From Sulfuricurvum sp. IAE1 (GTDB taxonomy: Bacteria; Campylobacterota; Campylobacteria; Campylobacterales; Sulfurimonadaceae), in the NCBI RefSeq assembly GCF_004347735.1, contig NZ_SLTI01000007.1:62001-126000 (forward strand): a DNA stretch of 64,000 nucleotides, written 5' to 3'. Made by a program: the position numbers and the translations under genes. Under the pieces are notes generated by a model. That model saw nothing but the letters and a program-made list of their open reading frames with translations. It searched no databases and was not told the DNA's origin. Position 1 is the first letter of the stretch. Each line of letters starts with the position of its first letter. Positions 52,401-60,694 of the stretch are shown one piece after another.

Positions 52401-52910
52401 ATGCGCTTTGCTGCTCTTTTTTGCTTTTTTGCACTCTCTTTATATGCCGAAAGTATGCAACGTACCGTCATTTCTTTCGGCGCCGGTCAAACTGCAATCG
52501 GAAGCAACCATTTCGGCGGTGTCGGAATAAACGCTGCTTTTTCATCAGCTATTATTGATAACGTTTATATAGGGATGCAAATCGGTGGAACCGCATTCAA
52601 CAGTACAGGGTGCTCAACCAATTCTGACACATCATTTGATATATTGATGGATCTCTCCCCTATGATAGGTTACAGAATCAGTAAAGATCTCTATCTCTAC
52701 GCTAAAGCGGGATATGCCTTCGGTACGGCAGGGCGAAACGACCATGCATTTGACGGTATGACATGGGGAAGCATGATCCATTACGACTTGACTCCCGTTT
52801 TCACTCTCGGCGTTGGACTCACGACCGGAACTCTCACGGTCGATTATGGTGGATACGAGAAAAAAGAAAACTTGATCCAAGCAATAGGTTACGTCGGAAT
52901 GAAGTTTTAA
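52401..52910 (+). CDS. Small outer-membrane beta-barrel-like protein
   Basis: A 169-residue protein. The signal peptide ends at about residue 16 (FFALSLYA, then ES). The mature part has alternating polar/hydrophobic strands such as YLYAKAGYAFGTAG and FTLGVGLTTGTLTVDYGG, and ends in the Phe-terminated strand AIGYVGMKF, the usual C-terminal signature for BAM substrates. It looks like an eight-stranded OmpA/OmpW-like barrel, but the family is not certain. It is third in the CT-repeat operon, so its surface exposure could be phase-variable. Confidence 0.7.
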   Translation: MRFAALFCFFALSLYAESMQRTVISFGAGQTAIGSNHFGGVGINAAFSSAIIDNVYIGMQIGGTAFNSTGCSTNSDTSFDILMDLSPMIGYRISKDLYLYAKAGYAFGTAGRNDHAFDGMTWGSMIHYDLTPVFTLGVGLTTGTLTVDYGGYEKKENLIQAIGYVGMKF

Positions 52911-52911
52911 C

Positions 52912-53355
52912 TTAGCGTTTTGAAAGCACTCTATTCAACCCGTCCGCGAACGCCCTCACCGTTTTTTCCCCGATGGCACTCGGTCCGCCGGTGATCTCCC
53001 CCGCATTGCGGAGTTCCTCCATCAGGTTCCGCATCGCTAACAGGTGTTTGACGTTGTTCTCATCGTAGATCGTCCCGCGCGGATCGAGGGCCACGGCGCC
53101 CTTGGTCACGACACGGTCGGCCAGAGGGATGTCGGCGGTGATGACGAGATCGCTTTTTTCGCACAGTTCGGCAATGCGGTGATCCGCCTCGTCCGGCCCC
53201 TGCGCGACGATCTCCATTGAGACGTGGTGCACATCGGGAACGCTGATTTTCTTATTGGCGATAAAAACGGTCGTAATCTGACGCTTAAGTACCGCCCGCA
53301 ATAAAATCTCTTTGAGGGCGTTGGGGAACGCGTCGGCGTCGACGAGGATTTTCAC
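52912..53355 (-). CDS. YaiI/YqxD family protein (DUF188)
   Basis: A 147-residue cytoplasmic protein. MKILVDADAFPNALKEILLRA and LVITADIPLADRVVTKGAVALDPRG are the DUF188 signatures, a PIN-like Asp arrangement (DADAFP, TADIPLA). Family function is unproven; a nuclease-like role has been proposed on fold grounds. It lies 3 bases after rhlE and its stop faces the beta-barrel gene across one base. Confidence 0.9.
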   Translation of the reverse strand: MKILVDADAFPNALKEILLRAVLKRQITTVFIANKKISVPDVHHVSMEIVAQGPDEADHRIAELCEKSDLVITADIPLADRVVTKGAVALDPRGTIYDENNVKHLLAMRNLMEELRNAGEITGGPSAIGEKTVRAFADGLNRVLSKR

Positions 53356-53358
53356 CGT

Positions 53359-54666
53359 TTAGCGTCCCCGACGGCTTTCGCCGTGGTGGGTGCGGTTTTC
53401 CCGTTTCTGCGGTTCCCTGCGCCCGCCTTGCGGCTTCTCCCCCTGCGGCTTGGAACGAGGGGCGTTGCCGCGCCCTCCCCCGCCGCCGCGTCCGCCGCGT
53501 CCTTGCTGTATCGGTTCGGCTTTGATGGAGGGATCAGGTTCAAACCCTTCGATGATGCTGCGTTCGAGCTTGCGGTTGATCAGTTTCTCGATCCCCTTGA
53601 GGTAGTCGTATTCGTCCACGCACACCAGCGATACCGCTTCTCCGGCATTTCCCGCCCGTCCGGTACGTCCGATGCGGTGGACGTAGTCCTCGGCGATGTT
53701 GGGAAGTTCGAGATTGACAACATGCGGGAGCTGGTCGATGTCCAGGCCCCGCGCAGCGATATCGGTCGCAACGAGGATTTTCACCGCACCGCTCTTGAAA
53801 TCGGCCAGCGCCTTGGTACGGGCATTCTGGCTTTTATTCCCGTGGATCGCCGCGGCACTGATCCCGATTTTACCCAGATAGTCGGAGAGCTTGTTCGCCT
53901 GGTGCTTGGTGCGGGTAAATACGAGTACCTGTTCCCATTTGTTGTCGGCGATCAGTTTCCCCAGCAGCGCGCTTTTGCGCTTGCAATCGACAAGGATCAC
54001 ACTTTGGCGGACCAGTTCGCTGGAGGTGTTGCGGCGGGCCACCTCAACAACGGCGGGGTTACGGAGGATCGATTCGCACAGTTTTTTGATCTCATCTGAG
54101 TAGGTCGCTGAAAAAAGGAGGTTTTGCTTTTTGGGCGGCAAAATGGCGATGACGCGGCGGATGTCGCGGATAAATCCCATATCGAGCATCCGGTCGGCTT
54201 CGTCGAGGACGAACATCTCGACGTGGCGCAGATCGACCGTTCCCTGCGAGACATGATCGAGCAGCCGTCCGGGAGTGGCGACAAGGATGTCGACGCCGTT
54301 GCGCAGCGTCGTGATCTGCGGCTGCATCCCGACGCCGCCGAAAATGACGGCACTTTTGAAGGGAAGGTATTTCCCGTATGTTTTGACGCTCTCCCCCACC
54401 TGCGCGGCGAGTTCACGCGTCGGGGTGAGGATCAGAACCCGTACGTGGCGTGGCCCTTTGGCAGGTTTGTTGCGGGCCAGAAGTTCAAGCATCGGAAGGG
54501 TAAACCCCGCCGTTTTCCCGGTCCCCGTCTGGGCGCCGGCGAGCATATCCCGTCCTTCAAGAATATAGGGAATCGCCTGGGCCTGTACGGGGGTCGGTGT
54601 TGTGTAGCCCTCTTCGGCAACCGCTTTAAGTATCGGTGCGGAAAGGTTAAGTTTGGTAAATGACAT
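53359..54666 (-). CDS. rhlE: DEAD-box RNA helicase, RhlE-like
   Basis: A 435-residue RNA helicase. Q motif [10 protein letters not shown], motif I AQTGTGKT, motif [10 protein letters not shown], motif III SAT, motif [12 protein letters not shown]. The C-terminal tail from about residue 385 is Gly/Arg-rich and basic ([12 protein letters not shown]), which is RNA-binding and RhlE-like. It remodels structured RNA in ribosome assembly or mRNA decay. The leader of about 80 bases holds a small hairpin (54729-54741), and the -10 overlaps a stronger hairpin, so expression may be structure-dependent. Confidence 0.92.
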   Translation of the reverse strand: MSFTKLNLSAPILKAVAEEGYTTPTPVQAQAIPYILEGRDMLAGAQTGTGKTAGFTLPMLELLARNKPAKGPRHVRVLILTPTRELAAQVGESVKTYGKYLPFKSAVIFGGVGMQPQITTLRNGVDILVATPGRLLDHVSQGTVDLRHVEMFVLDEADRMLDMGFIRDIRRVIAILPPKKQNLLFSATYSDEIKKLCESILRNPAVVEVARRNTSSELVRQSVILVDCKRKSALLGKLIADNKWEQVLVFTRTKHQANKLSDYLGKIGISAAAIHGNKSQNARTKALADFKSGAVKILVATDIAARGLDIDQLPHVVNLELPNIAEDYVHRIGRTGRAGNAGEAVSLVCVDEYDYLKGIEKLINRKLERSIIEGFEPDPSIKAEPIQQGRGGRGGGGGRGNAPRSKPQGEKPQGGRREPQKRENRTHHGESRRGR

Positions 54667-54752
54667 TGGGTTTTGAGTTCCTTTAGGTGTTGGAAAGCGG
54701 AGAACAAGTGCAGAGATCAGAGAGCTTTACGGATTTTCCGTTTATTAGGCGT

Positions 54753-54775
54753 ATTATAGCCAAAATCTTGGCTAT
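54753..54775 (-). promoter_or_regulatory. rhlE -10 overlapping a hairpin
   Basis: ATAGCCAA (54756-54763) and TTGGCTAT (54768-54775) form a perfect 8-base stem with a 4-base loop that covers the DUF1566 stop codon. TATAAT (54758-54753, minus) abuts it and is the probable rhlE -10. The hairpin may also terminate the DUF1566 transcript. Confidence 0.5.
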
Positions 54776-55518
54776 TCGCTCACACAGCGGACGTGGGCTT
54801 CTTCGCTTTTGGGGACGGTGGCGACCGAACCGAGCTTGAAACCGACCACATACGCTTCCTGGGAACTAAGCGTATCGGATGTCCAGTAATACCGATGCAT
54901 CATCGGCCCGAAAAATTTCATGTCGACGGTAGGGCGGAAGCGGGAGTAATCGACGATTCCGTAAAGTTCGTCCAGGGTCGGAAGACGCCAGCTGCGATTG
55001 TGCAACGAGAGGTTCGAACACATCTCTTCGGCTTTTTCGAACGTATATTTGAGTCGTTTGTCGGTCGCATCGAACGCATGCCACAGCAAAGCGTTTTCCC
55101 GATCAAGGGTCCCTTCGGCAGTCAGGACGTAATCACGTTGGCGCAGCTTCTTCGGAACGTCGGTGCATGCCGCGGCAATCCGTTTTCCAGGAGGGGAGAG
55201 GGTGATGTTGCGCTCTTTGGGATAGAAGGCATATCCCACCGTCGCGATGATCCCGCCGTCCCCTTCGCTGCCGCTGCCGATGACGGTATTGTCCGAAGGA
55301 CCCTGGTTTGCCGACCAATAGCTGAAATTTTCTCTAAACGCACCCCCGCGCGGCATGGCGAAGAGTTCGCCGATCTCCATCGCCCTCCAGCCGGGCCCGA
55401 GTTCCCGGCAATATTTGATCGCCTCTTCCTGCGTCAGGGTTTCGGTAGCGGAAAAACGGTTTTCGGCCTGGGCACACAGGGCGATGCCGAGCACCCAGCC
55501 AAGATTAACAATCCGCAC
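54772..55518 (-). CDS. Exported DUF1566 (Lcl-type) protein
   Basis: A 248-residue protein with a signal peptide (VLGIALCAQA). Two DUF1566 halves follow: LTQEEAIKYCRELGPGWRAMEIGELFAM, ending SYWSANQG; and RSWRLPTLDELYGIVDYSRF, ending YYWTSDT with EEAHVRCV at the end. The WRLPT and YWTSD motifs are family hallmarks. DUF1566 domains resemble C-type-lectin-like folds in collagen-like adhesins. Its ligand is unknown. It overlaps the DJ-1 gene by 14 bases. Confidence 0.8.
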   Translation of the reverse strand: MRIVNLGWVLGIALCAQAENRFSATETLTQEEAIKYCRELGPGWRAMEIGELFAMPRGGAFRENFSYWSANQGPSDNTVIGSGSEGDGGIIATVGYAFYPKERNITLSPPGKRIAAACTDVPKKLRQRDYVLTAEGTLDRENALLWHAFDATDKRLKYTFEKAEEMCSNLSLHNRSWRLPTLDELYGIVDYSRFRPTVDMKFFGPMMHRYYWTSDTLSSQEAYVVGFKLGSVATVPKSEEAHVRCVSE

Positions 55519-56068
55519 AATAACCCGCCAGCAGGCCGTTACGCAATTTTTCGCACGCCTCGCGTCCGACCAGTTGTTTGACGATGGCCAGACCGAAGCA
55601 GATCGCCGTTCCCGGGCCGCGGGAGGTCATAACGTTACCGCTCGTCACGACGTCGTTTTGCGGAGTAAATCCGCCCGTCTTGATTTCGGATTCGATCCCG
55701 GGATAACAGGTGTAGCCCTCTTTGAGCACGCCCGCCGCTTCAAGGGCAAACGGAGCGGCACAGATCGCCCCTATCCTTTTTCCTTTCGCATCCATCGCTT
55801 TGAGCAGCGCCTGAACCCGTTCATCGGCCGCAAGAGCTTTCGTACCGCCCCATCCTCCGGGAAGTACGATCATGTCGAGATCGTCCGCATCGATCCCCTG
55901 GATACTCCGATCGGCCTGAATCTCAATACCGTGGGCTCCTCTCACGTTCATCCGTTCATCCAGGGAAGCCAAAACGACCTCGATGCCCGCACGTCGCATC
56001 ACGTCGATAACGCTGACCGCTTCAATCTCTTCGAATCCTTCGGCAAGGGGAACTAAAACTTTGGGCAT
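55505..56068 (-). CDS. DJ-1/PfpI family protein (YajL-like)
   Basis: A 187-residue class I glutamine amidotransferase-like protein. The nucleophile Cys lies in IGAICAAPFALEAAG, the conserved Glu in VLVPLAEGFEEIEAVSVID, and LPGGWGG forms the oxyanion side. The pattern is that of YajL/DJ-1, linked to oxidative stress and glyoxal damage. The 3' end overlaps the DUF1566 gene. About 110 bases separate it from efp. Confidence 0.92.
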   Translation of the reverse strand: MPKVLVPLAEGFEEIEAVSVIDVMRRAGIEVVLASLDERMNVRGAHGIEIQADRSIQGIDADDLDMIVLPGGWGGTKALAADERVQALLKAMDAKGKRIGAICAAPFALEAAGVLKEGYTCYPGIESEIKTGGFTPQNDVVTSGNVMTSRGPGTAICFGLAIVKQLVGREACEKLRNGLLAGYCADC

Positions 56069-56137
56069 GGGAGGTCCTTTGTCGGCTGAAATGACTTATC
56101 TCTCAGATATAGGGTGAATGATACAAAAAGAAAGTTA

Positions 56138-56152
56138 CGGGGTCAAGCCCCG
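56138..56152 (-). terminator. Probable terminator of efp
   Basis: On the minus strand CGGGG-CTTGA-CCCCG (56152-56138) forms a GC-rich 5-base stem 24 bases after the efp stop. TAACTTTCTTTTTG follows, a broken but T-rich tail. Confidence 0.5.
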
Positions 56153-56175
56153 CCCTAAAGAAGGAAAAGAAGAAA

Positions 56176-56742
56176 TTATTTCACTTTTTCGAGGTATTCG
56201 CCCTCGACGGTGTTGACTTTGATGATATCGCCTTCCAGAACGTGGTAAGGGACCTGAACGACCGCACCGGTTTCAAGGGTAGCCGGTTTTTTGGAGGCAC
56301 TTGACGTATCCCCTTTGAAGTTCGGCGGAGTTTCGACGATTTTGAGTTCCATGATCTCGGGAGCATCGACGCTGATCGCTTCGTTATTGTGGAAAACCAT
56401 CTGGACGTTCGTACCGTCTTTGATCCACTTCATCGCCTCTTCGCACTGATCGTAGGTCAGACCGAGCTGCTCGTAGCTTTCGTTGTCCATGAACTGAAGC
56501 ATTTCGCCGTCGTCGTAGAGGAACTGCATCGTTTTGTGCGCCATGTTCGGCACTTCGAATTTATCCCCGGCATGAACCGTTTTTTCGATTACTTTGCCGT
56601 TTTTGAAGTTTTTGATTTTCATCCGGACGAACGCCGCCCCTTTTCCCGGTTTAACGTGTTGGAACTCCACAACTTTAAACGGGTTGCCGTCGATTTCCAG
56701 ACGTACGCCCTTTTTGATATCACCCATACCGATTGTTGCCAT
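56176..56742 (-). CDS. efp: Elongation factor P
   Basis: Rescues ribosomes stalled at polyproline. The 188 residues have the three-beta-barrel layout, and the loop [12 protein letters not shown] carries Lys34, the site modified by EpmA/B-type enzymes when present. No modification genes are nearby. The C-terminal domain ends [17 protein letters not shown]. It reads away from the tolC operon. Confidence 0.97.
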   Translation of the reverse strand: MATIGMGDIKKGVRLEIDGNPFKVVEFQHVKPGKGAAFVRMKIKNFKNGKVIEKTVHAGDKFEVPNMAHKTMQFLYDDGEMLQFMDNESYEQLGLTYDQCEEAMKWIKDGTNVQMVFHNNEAISVDAPEIMELKIVETPPNFKGDTSSASKKPATLETGAVVQVPYHVLEGDIIKVNTVEGEYLEKVK

Positions 56743-56944
56743 TTTCTGATTCCTTGCGATTCTTTTATGGGCGAATTTTACCCGAAACGGCGACGAATTT
56801 CAAACCGGGTGTAACTTATGGTACACTATTCATCCGTTTGAGCGGTTTGTTCCGCCTTCATTTTAGTTTCGTCCAATACGCAAACGTGTATAATAATACT
56901 TATACATTTGATTATTAACACAAATAGTTACAAGGATAACCTTC

Positions 56945-58312
56945 ATGTCAGCACTATCCCGTATCCTGTCCGCATCGCTGCTGCTTACCTCCTGCCACCT
57001 GCAGGCGGCGGGGCTGAGCTTGGGCGAAGCACTCGATATTCTGCACAAACAAAACCTCGAAATCAAAACGGCCGACCTCGATGCCAAGACGGCCGGAACC
57101 GACGTCGACATCGCCCGGGGTTACCACTTCGGTTCGCTGGACCTGACCCAGACGTTCAGCCGTTCCAACGACCCGAGCAACGTTTTCGGTTTCAAACTCA
57201 GCTCCCGGGAAGCGACATTCGGCGATTTCAGCGCCGACGAGTTCGTCGCCAACCAGATGGCGGGTGCGCCCGACCTTTACACCAAGCCCCCCAAACACCT
57301 CAACTATCCGGGCTACCATAACTATTTCCAGACAAAACTCACCTACATGCTCCCCGTTTATACCGGAGGCAAACTGAGCGCGTACGGCGACATCGCCGAA
57401 AAAATGGAAAAAATCAAAAAACTCGACGCCGAGCAGGTGAAAACCGAAAAAAGTTACGAACTGCGCAAAAGCTATTACGATATGGCCCTGCTCCAAAATA
57501 GCATCGACCACATGAGCATCATCCGTGACAACATCGCCACCCTTGAGCGGACGACACAGATGATGATCACCGAAGGGTATGCCAAAAAAGTGGACCTTCT
57601 CGAAGTGCAGGCGAAAAAAGCGAACGTCGAGCGGAGCCTGAGCGAAATGGAAGCGAACAAAAAGCTGCTGTACCATTACATCAGTTTTCTTCTCAACCGC
57701 GACGTGGCCGAAATCGAGCTTCCCCGCAGCGACTACCCCGCTTCGGCCGTCGGCGAAGACGATGTTCTCGCCCATAACATCGACCTTCAAAAAGCTTCCA
57801 AAGGGCTTGAAGTACGTGAAAGCATGGTCGATCTGGCCTATGCCCCTTTCCTCCCCCAGATCGGCGCATTCGCCGAAACCAGCACCGCGGACGACACCTT
57901 CGGCGGCGATTTCGGAGACCATAAGGGGTACACGTTCGGGGCCCGCCTGACCTGGAACCTCTTTAACGGGGGCGTCGACGGCGCATCGCTGGAAAAAGCG
58001 CGTATCGAGCGCCTCAAAACAAAAACGCAGGTCGAACTCGCCCGCAAGGGGATCGCTTTGCAATACGACAAGATCCGCACCGAAATCGAAAGCCTCAACG
58101 CGCAGGTGAGAAGCCTTGAAAAAGAGCTCGAACTCGCCAGCCAGATTTACCGAAATTACGAAGGTCGCTACCACGAACACCTTGCCTCGATGAGCGACGT
58201 CATCGTCAAACAGTCCCAGCAGATTGAAAAGGTATTGAACCTTCAAATGGTCAAAAACCAGCGCAACGAGCGTATTTTCGCCCTCGAAAAACTTAGCAAC
58301 GGAGTCAAATAA
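56945..58312 (+). CDS. TolC family outer-membrane factor
   Basis: A 455-residue outer-membrane channel with signal peptide (residues 1-22, ending LQAAG). Two OEP repeats are visible: LSLGEALDILHKQNLEIKTADLDAKTAGTDVDIARGYHFG, and FLPQIGAFAETS followed by GARLTWNLFNGGVDGASLEKARIE. It is not a lipoprotein, unlike the NodT-type factor at 43814. A TATAAT at 56889-56894 is a likely -10, and AAGGATAAC precedes the ATG. It leads a four-to-five-gene efflux operon and overlaps the adaptor gene by one base. Confidence 0.92.
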   Translation: MSALSRILSASLLLTSCHLQAAGLSLGEALDILHKQNLEIKTADLDAKTAGTDVDIARGYHFGSLDLTQTFSRSNDPSNVFGFKLSSREATFGDFSADEFVANQMAGAPDLYTKPPKHLNYPGYHNYFQTKLTYMLPVYTGGKLSAYGDIAEKMEKIKKLDAEQVKTEKSYELRKSYYDMALLQNSIDHMSIIRDNIATLERTTQMMITEGYAKKVDLLEVQAKKANVERSLSEMEANKKLLYHYISFLLNRDVAEIELPRSDYPASAVGEDDVLAHNIDLQKASKGLEVRESMVDLAYAPFLPQIGAFAETSTADDTFGGDFGDHKGYTFGARLTWNLFNGGVDGASLEKARIERLKTKTQVELARKGIALQYDKIRTEIESLNAQVRSLEKELELASQIYRNYEGRYHEHLASMSDVIVKQSQQIEKVLNLQMVKNQRNERIFALEKLSNGVK

Positions 58313-59097
58313 TGAAATTTCTCATCACTACGATCGCCCTCGCCTCTTCCCTCGCCGCAGCGGGACTGAACCTCTCTGGAAGCGTCATCAGCGACAACCA
58401 GAAAATGATCACAAGCCGTAACATGGGCTTCGTCACCAGCGTCAACGTCTCCGAAGGTTCCCGCGTCTCCAAAGGACAGCTGCTGTACACGATCGACTCG
58501 CGCGAAATCGATTCGGCCAAAACGCAGGTCGAGCTGGGGATCGCCCAGGCCGAACTCTCTTTGCAGATGTACCAAAACCAATACGCCAACCTGGAGTTGA
58601 ACCTGGAGCGTAACCGCCGACTGTTGCAGCAGGACATGGTGAGTAAATACGAAGTGGAAAACCTCGAACTCTCCAAGAAAAACCTCCAGAACATGATCGC
58701 AATCGCCGAACGCCAGGTCAATCAGGCCAAGGCTCGCCTCAAAGAAGTCAATAACCAGTACAATTACCTCCGCATCACCGCCCCCAACAGCGGCGTGGTG
58801 ATCTCCAAGAACATCAAAGTCGGCGAAATGGCAATGCCGGGGATGCCCGCGATCGTTCTGGCCGATCTGAACTCGCTCAAAATCGAAGTTGAAGTGGCCG
58901 AAAACAACCTCAAGCTCGTTCCCGTAGGGAAGCGGGTCAAAGTATCGATCCCCTCGGTCGGATACAGCGGTATCGGAAAAGTAAGCGCCATCATCCCCAG
59001 TTCCAACCCGATGACCCATACGTTCCGCATCAAGGTATCGTTTTCGGCCAAACAAACCGTCTATCCGGGTATGTACGCTACCGTCGAGATCCAGTAA
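58312..59097 (+). CDS. RND periplasmic adaptor subunit
   Basis: A 261-residue membrane fusion protein with a short signal peptide (ITTIALASSLAAAG). Lipoyl halves are RNMGFVTSVNVSEGSRVSKGQLLYTID and YLRITAPNSGVVISKNIKVGEMAMPGMPAIVLA. The hairpin between them is coiled coil (NLELNLERNRRLLQQDMVSKYEVENLELSKKNLQNM). At 261 residues it is short for the AcrA family and ends right after the beta-barrel (YPGMYATVEIQ), so the membrane-proximal domain is reduced or missing. It overlaps tolC by one base and lies 10 bases before the pump. Confidence 0.92.
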   Translation: MKFLITTIALASSLAAAGLNLSGSVISDNQKMITSRNMGFVTSVNVSEGSRVSKGQLLYTIDSREIDSAKTQVELGIAQAELSLQMYQNQYANLELNLERNRRLLQQDMVSKYEVENLELSKKNLQNMIAIAERQVNQAKARLKEVNNQYNYLRITAPNSGVVISKNIKVGEMAMPGMPAIVLADLNSLKIEVEVAENNLKLVPVGKRVKVSIPSVGYSGIGKVSAIIPSSNPMTHTFRIKVSFSAKQTVYPGMYATVEIQ

Positions 59098-59107
59098 GGG
59101 GTAGCCG

Positions 59108-60694
59108 ATGCAACCGAACGCCTACCAGCCCAAAGATATTGCCGGAAAACTCGCCAAAGGGTTTATCCGCAATCCTCTCACCCCGATCCTAGGGGTATTT
59201 CTCCTCGTGATCGGCTACATCGCCCTCATCATGATGCCGCGCGAAGAGAACCCGCAGATGGTCGTGAGCGGTTCTACGGTCATCATCGCCCTTCCCGGCG
59301 CGACCGCCAGCGAAGTCGAGAACGTCATCGTCAAACCGCTCGAGCGCAAACTCAAAGAGGTCAAAGGGATCGAGCACATCCACGGGATGGCGATGGACAA
59401 CGTCGCGGTGATCAACGCGGCCTTCTACATCGGTGAGGAAAAAGAGGACTCAAACCTCAAAATCTACGACAAGATCATGCAGAACATGAGTATCCTCCCC
59501 AAGGGGGCAATGCAGCCGATCATCAAACCGCTCGACATCGACGTCGACATCCCCGTCCTCTCGGTCGCGTTTTACGCCAACGATCCGAAAATGGACCCGA
59601 CCGTCCTCTACGACCACGTCAAGGCGATCCAGCACCATATCAACGGCCTTCCAAACGTCGCCGTCACCGATATCAAAGGGGCCAAAAAACACCAGTTCAA
59701 CGTCCTCGTCGACATGAACCGCCTCGCGGGCTACAACCTCTCGCTCGGACAGATCGTCATGGCGACCCAGTCTCTGGCCTACAACGTTCCCGAAATCAAG
59801 GGTAAAACCGAGAAAAACGAAATCGTCATGATCGGCGTGCGTAACGCGATCGAAAACGTCGAAGACGTCGGAAACATCATCGTCGCCCAATACGGCGGAT
59901 CGGCCATCTACCTGCGTGACGTCGCCACCGTCACCGCCGGAAGCGATATCCAGAACTTCAAATCGGCCCTCGTGACCGTACGCGGCGAAGACGGGAAATT
60001 CTCACCGCTCAAAGACCAGGTCACCCTCACCGTTTCGAAGCTCCAGGGGACCAATGCGGTCGTCATCGCCGATTCGGTCAAAGAAGAACTCGAAAAGTAC
60101 AAAGAACAGATGAAAAAAGAGGGGATCAGCTACGTCATCACCCGCAACGACGGCGAACGGGCGAACGAAGCGGTCAATGAACTCGTCTTTCACCTGATCC
60201 TCTCGATCGTCATCATCGCCGTTTTGCTGATTTTCGTGCTGGGGTGGCGCGAATCGCTCATCGTCACCTTCACCGTTCCGGCGATCCTGGCGATCACGCT
60301 GTTCATCGCCTACATCACCGGACAGACGGTCAACCGGATTACCCTGTTCGCCTTTTTGCTGAGTCTGGGGCTGCTGGTGGATGCGGCGATCATCGTCATC
60401 GAAAACATCCATCGCCATTTCCACTCCGCCCACGCGGCCGACCAGGATGCCGACGAACTGATGATCGAGGCGACCGACGAGATCGGTGCGCCGACGAACA
60501 TCGCCACGCTGGCGATTATTCTCACCATGGTTCCGATGGCGTTTGTCGGGCAGATGATGGGGCAGTTCATGAAGCCGATCCCCGCCAACGTCCCCGTCGC
60601 GCTGATCGCTTCGCTCTTCGTAGCCTATATTTTCACCCCGTACCTTGCCGTGCGGCTTCTTAAAAAACCCGACCATCACGCAGAGGTTCACTGA
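59108..60694 (+). CDS. RND efflux pump, N-terminal half
   Basis: A 528-residue protein equal to the first half of an AcrB-type pump. TM1 is NPLTPILGVFLLVIGYIALIMMP, then the first porter domain, then TM2-TM6 (from FHLILSIVIIAVLLIFVLGW to IASLFVAYIFTPYLAVRLL). In TM4 the proton-relay region is GLLVDAAIIVIENIH, with one Asp where AcrB has two. The ORF ends KKPDHHAEVH in the loop after TM6. Its TGA overlaps the ATG of the second half (TGATG). A six-A run (60662-60667) lies just before the stop. Confidence 0.88.
   Translation: MQPNAYQPKDIAGKLAKGFIRNPLTPILGVFLLVIGYIALIMMPREENPQMVVSGSTVIIALPGATASEVENVIVKPLERKLKEVKGIEHIHGMAMDNVAVINAAFYIGEEKEDSNLKIYDKIMQNMSILPKGAMQPIIKPLDIDVDIPVLSVAFYANDPKMDPTVLYDHVKAIQHHINGLPNVAVTDIKGAKKHQFNVLVDMNRLAGYNLSLGQIVMATQSLAYNVPEIKGKTEKNEIVMIGVRNAIENVEDVGNIIVAQYGGSAIYLRDVATVTAGSDIQNFKSALVTVRGEDGKFSPLKDQVTLTVSKLQGTNAVVIADSVKEELEKYKEQMKKEGISYVITRNDGERANEAVNELVFHLILSIVIIAVLLIFVLGWRESLIVTFTVPAILAITLFIAYITGQTVNRITLFAFLLSLGLLVDAAIIVIENIHRHFHSAHAADQDADELMIEATDEIGAPTNIATLAIILTMVPMAFVGQMMGQFMKPIPANVPVALIASLFVAYIFTPYLAVRLLKKPDHHAEVH

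Noticed and set aside
56821..56945. A small RNA in the efp-tolC gap
   Set aside because: Only a weak 4-base GCGG/CCGC stem is present and the region is accounted for by promoters of the two divergent genes.
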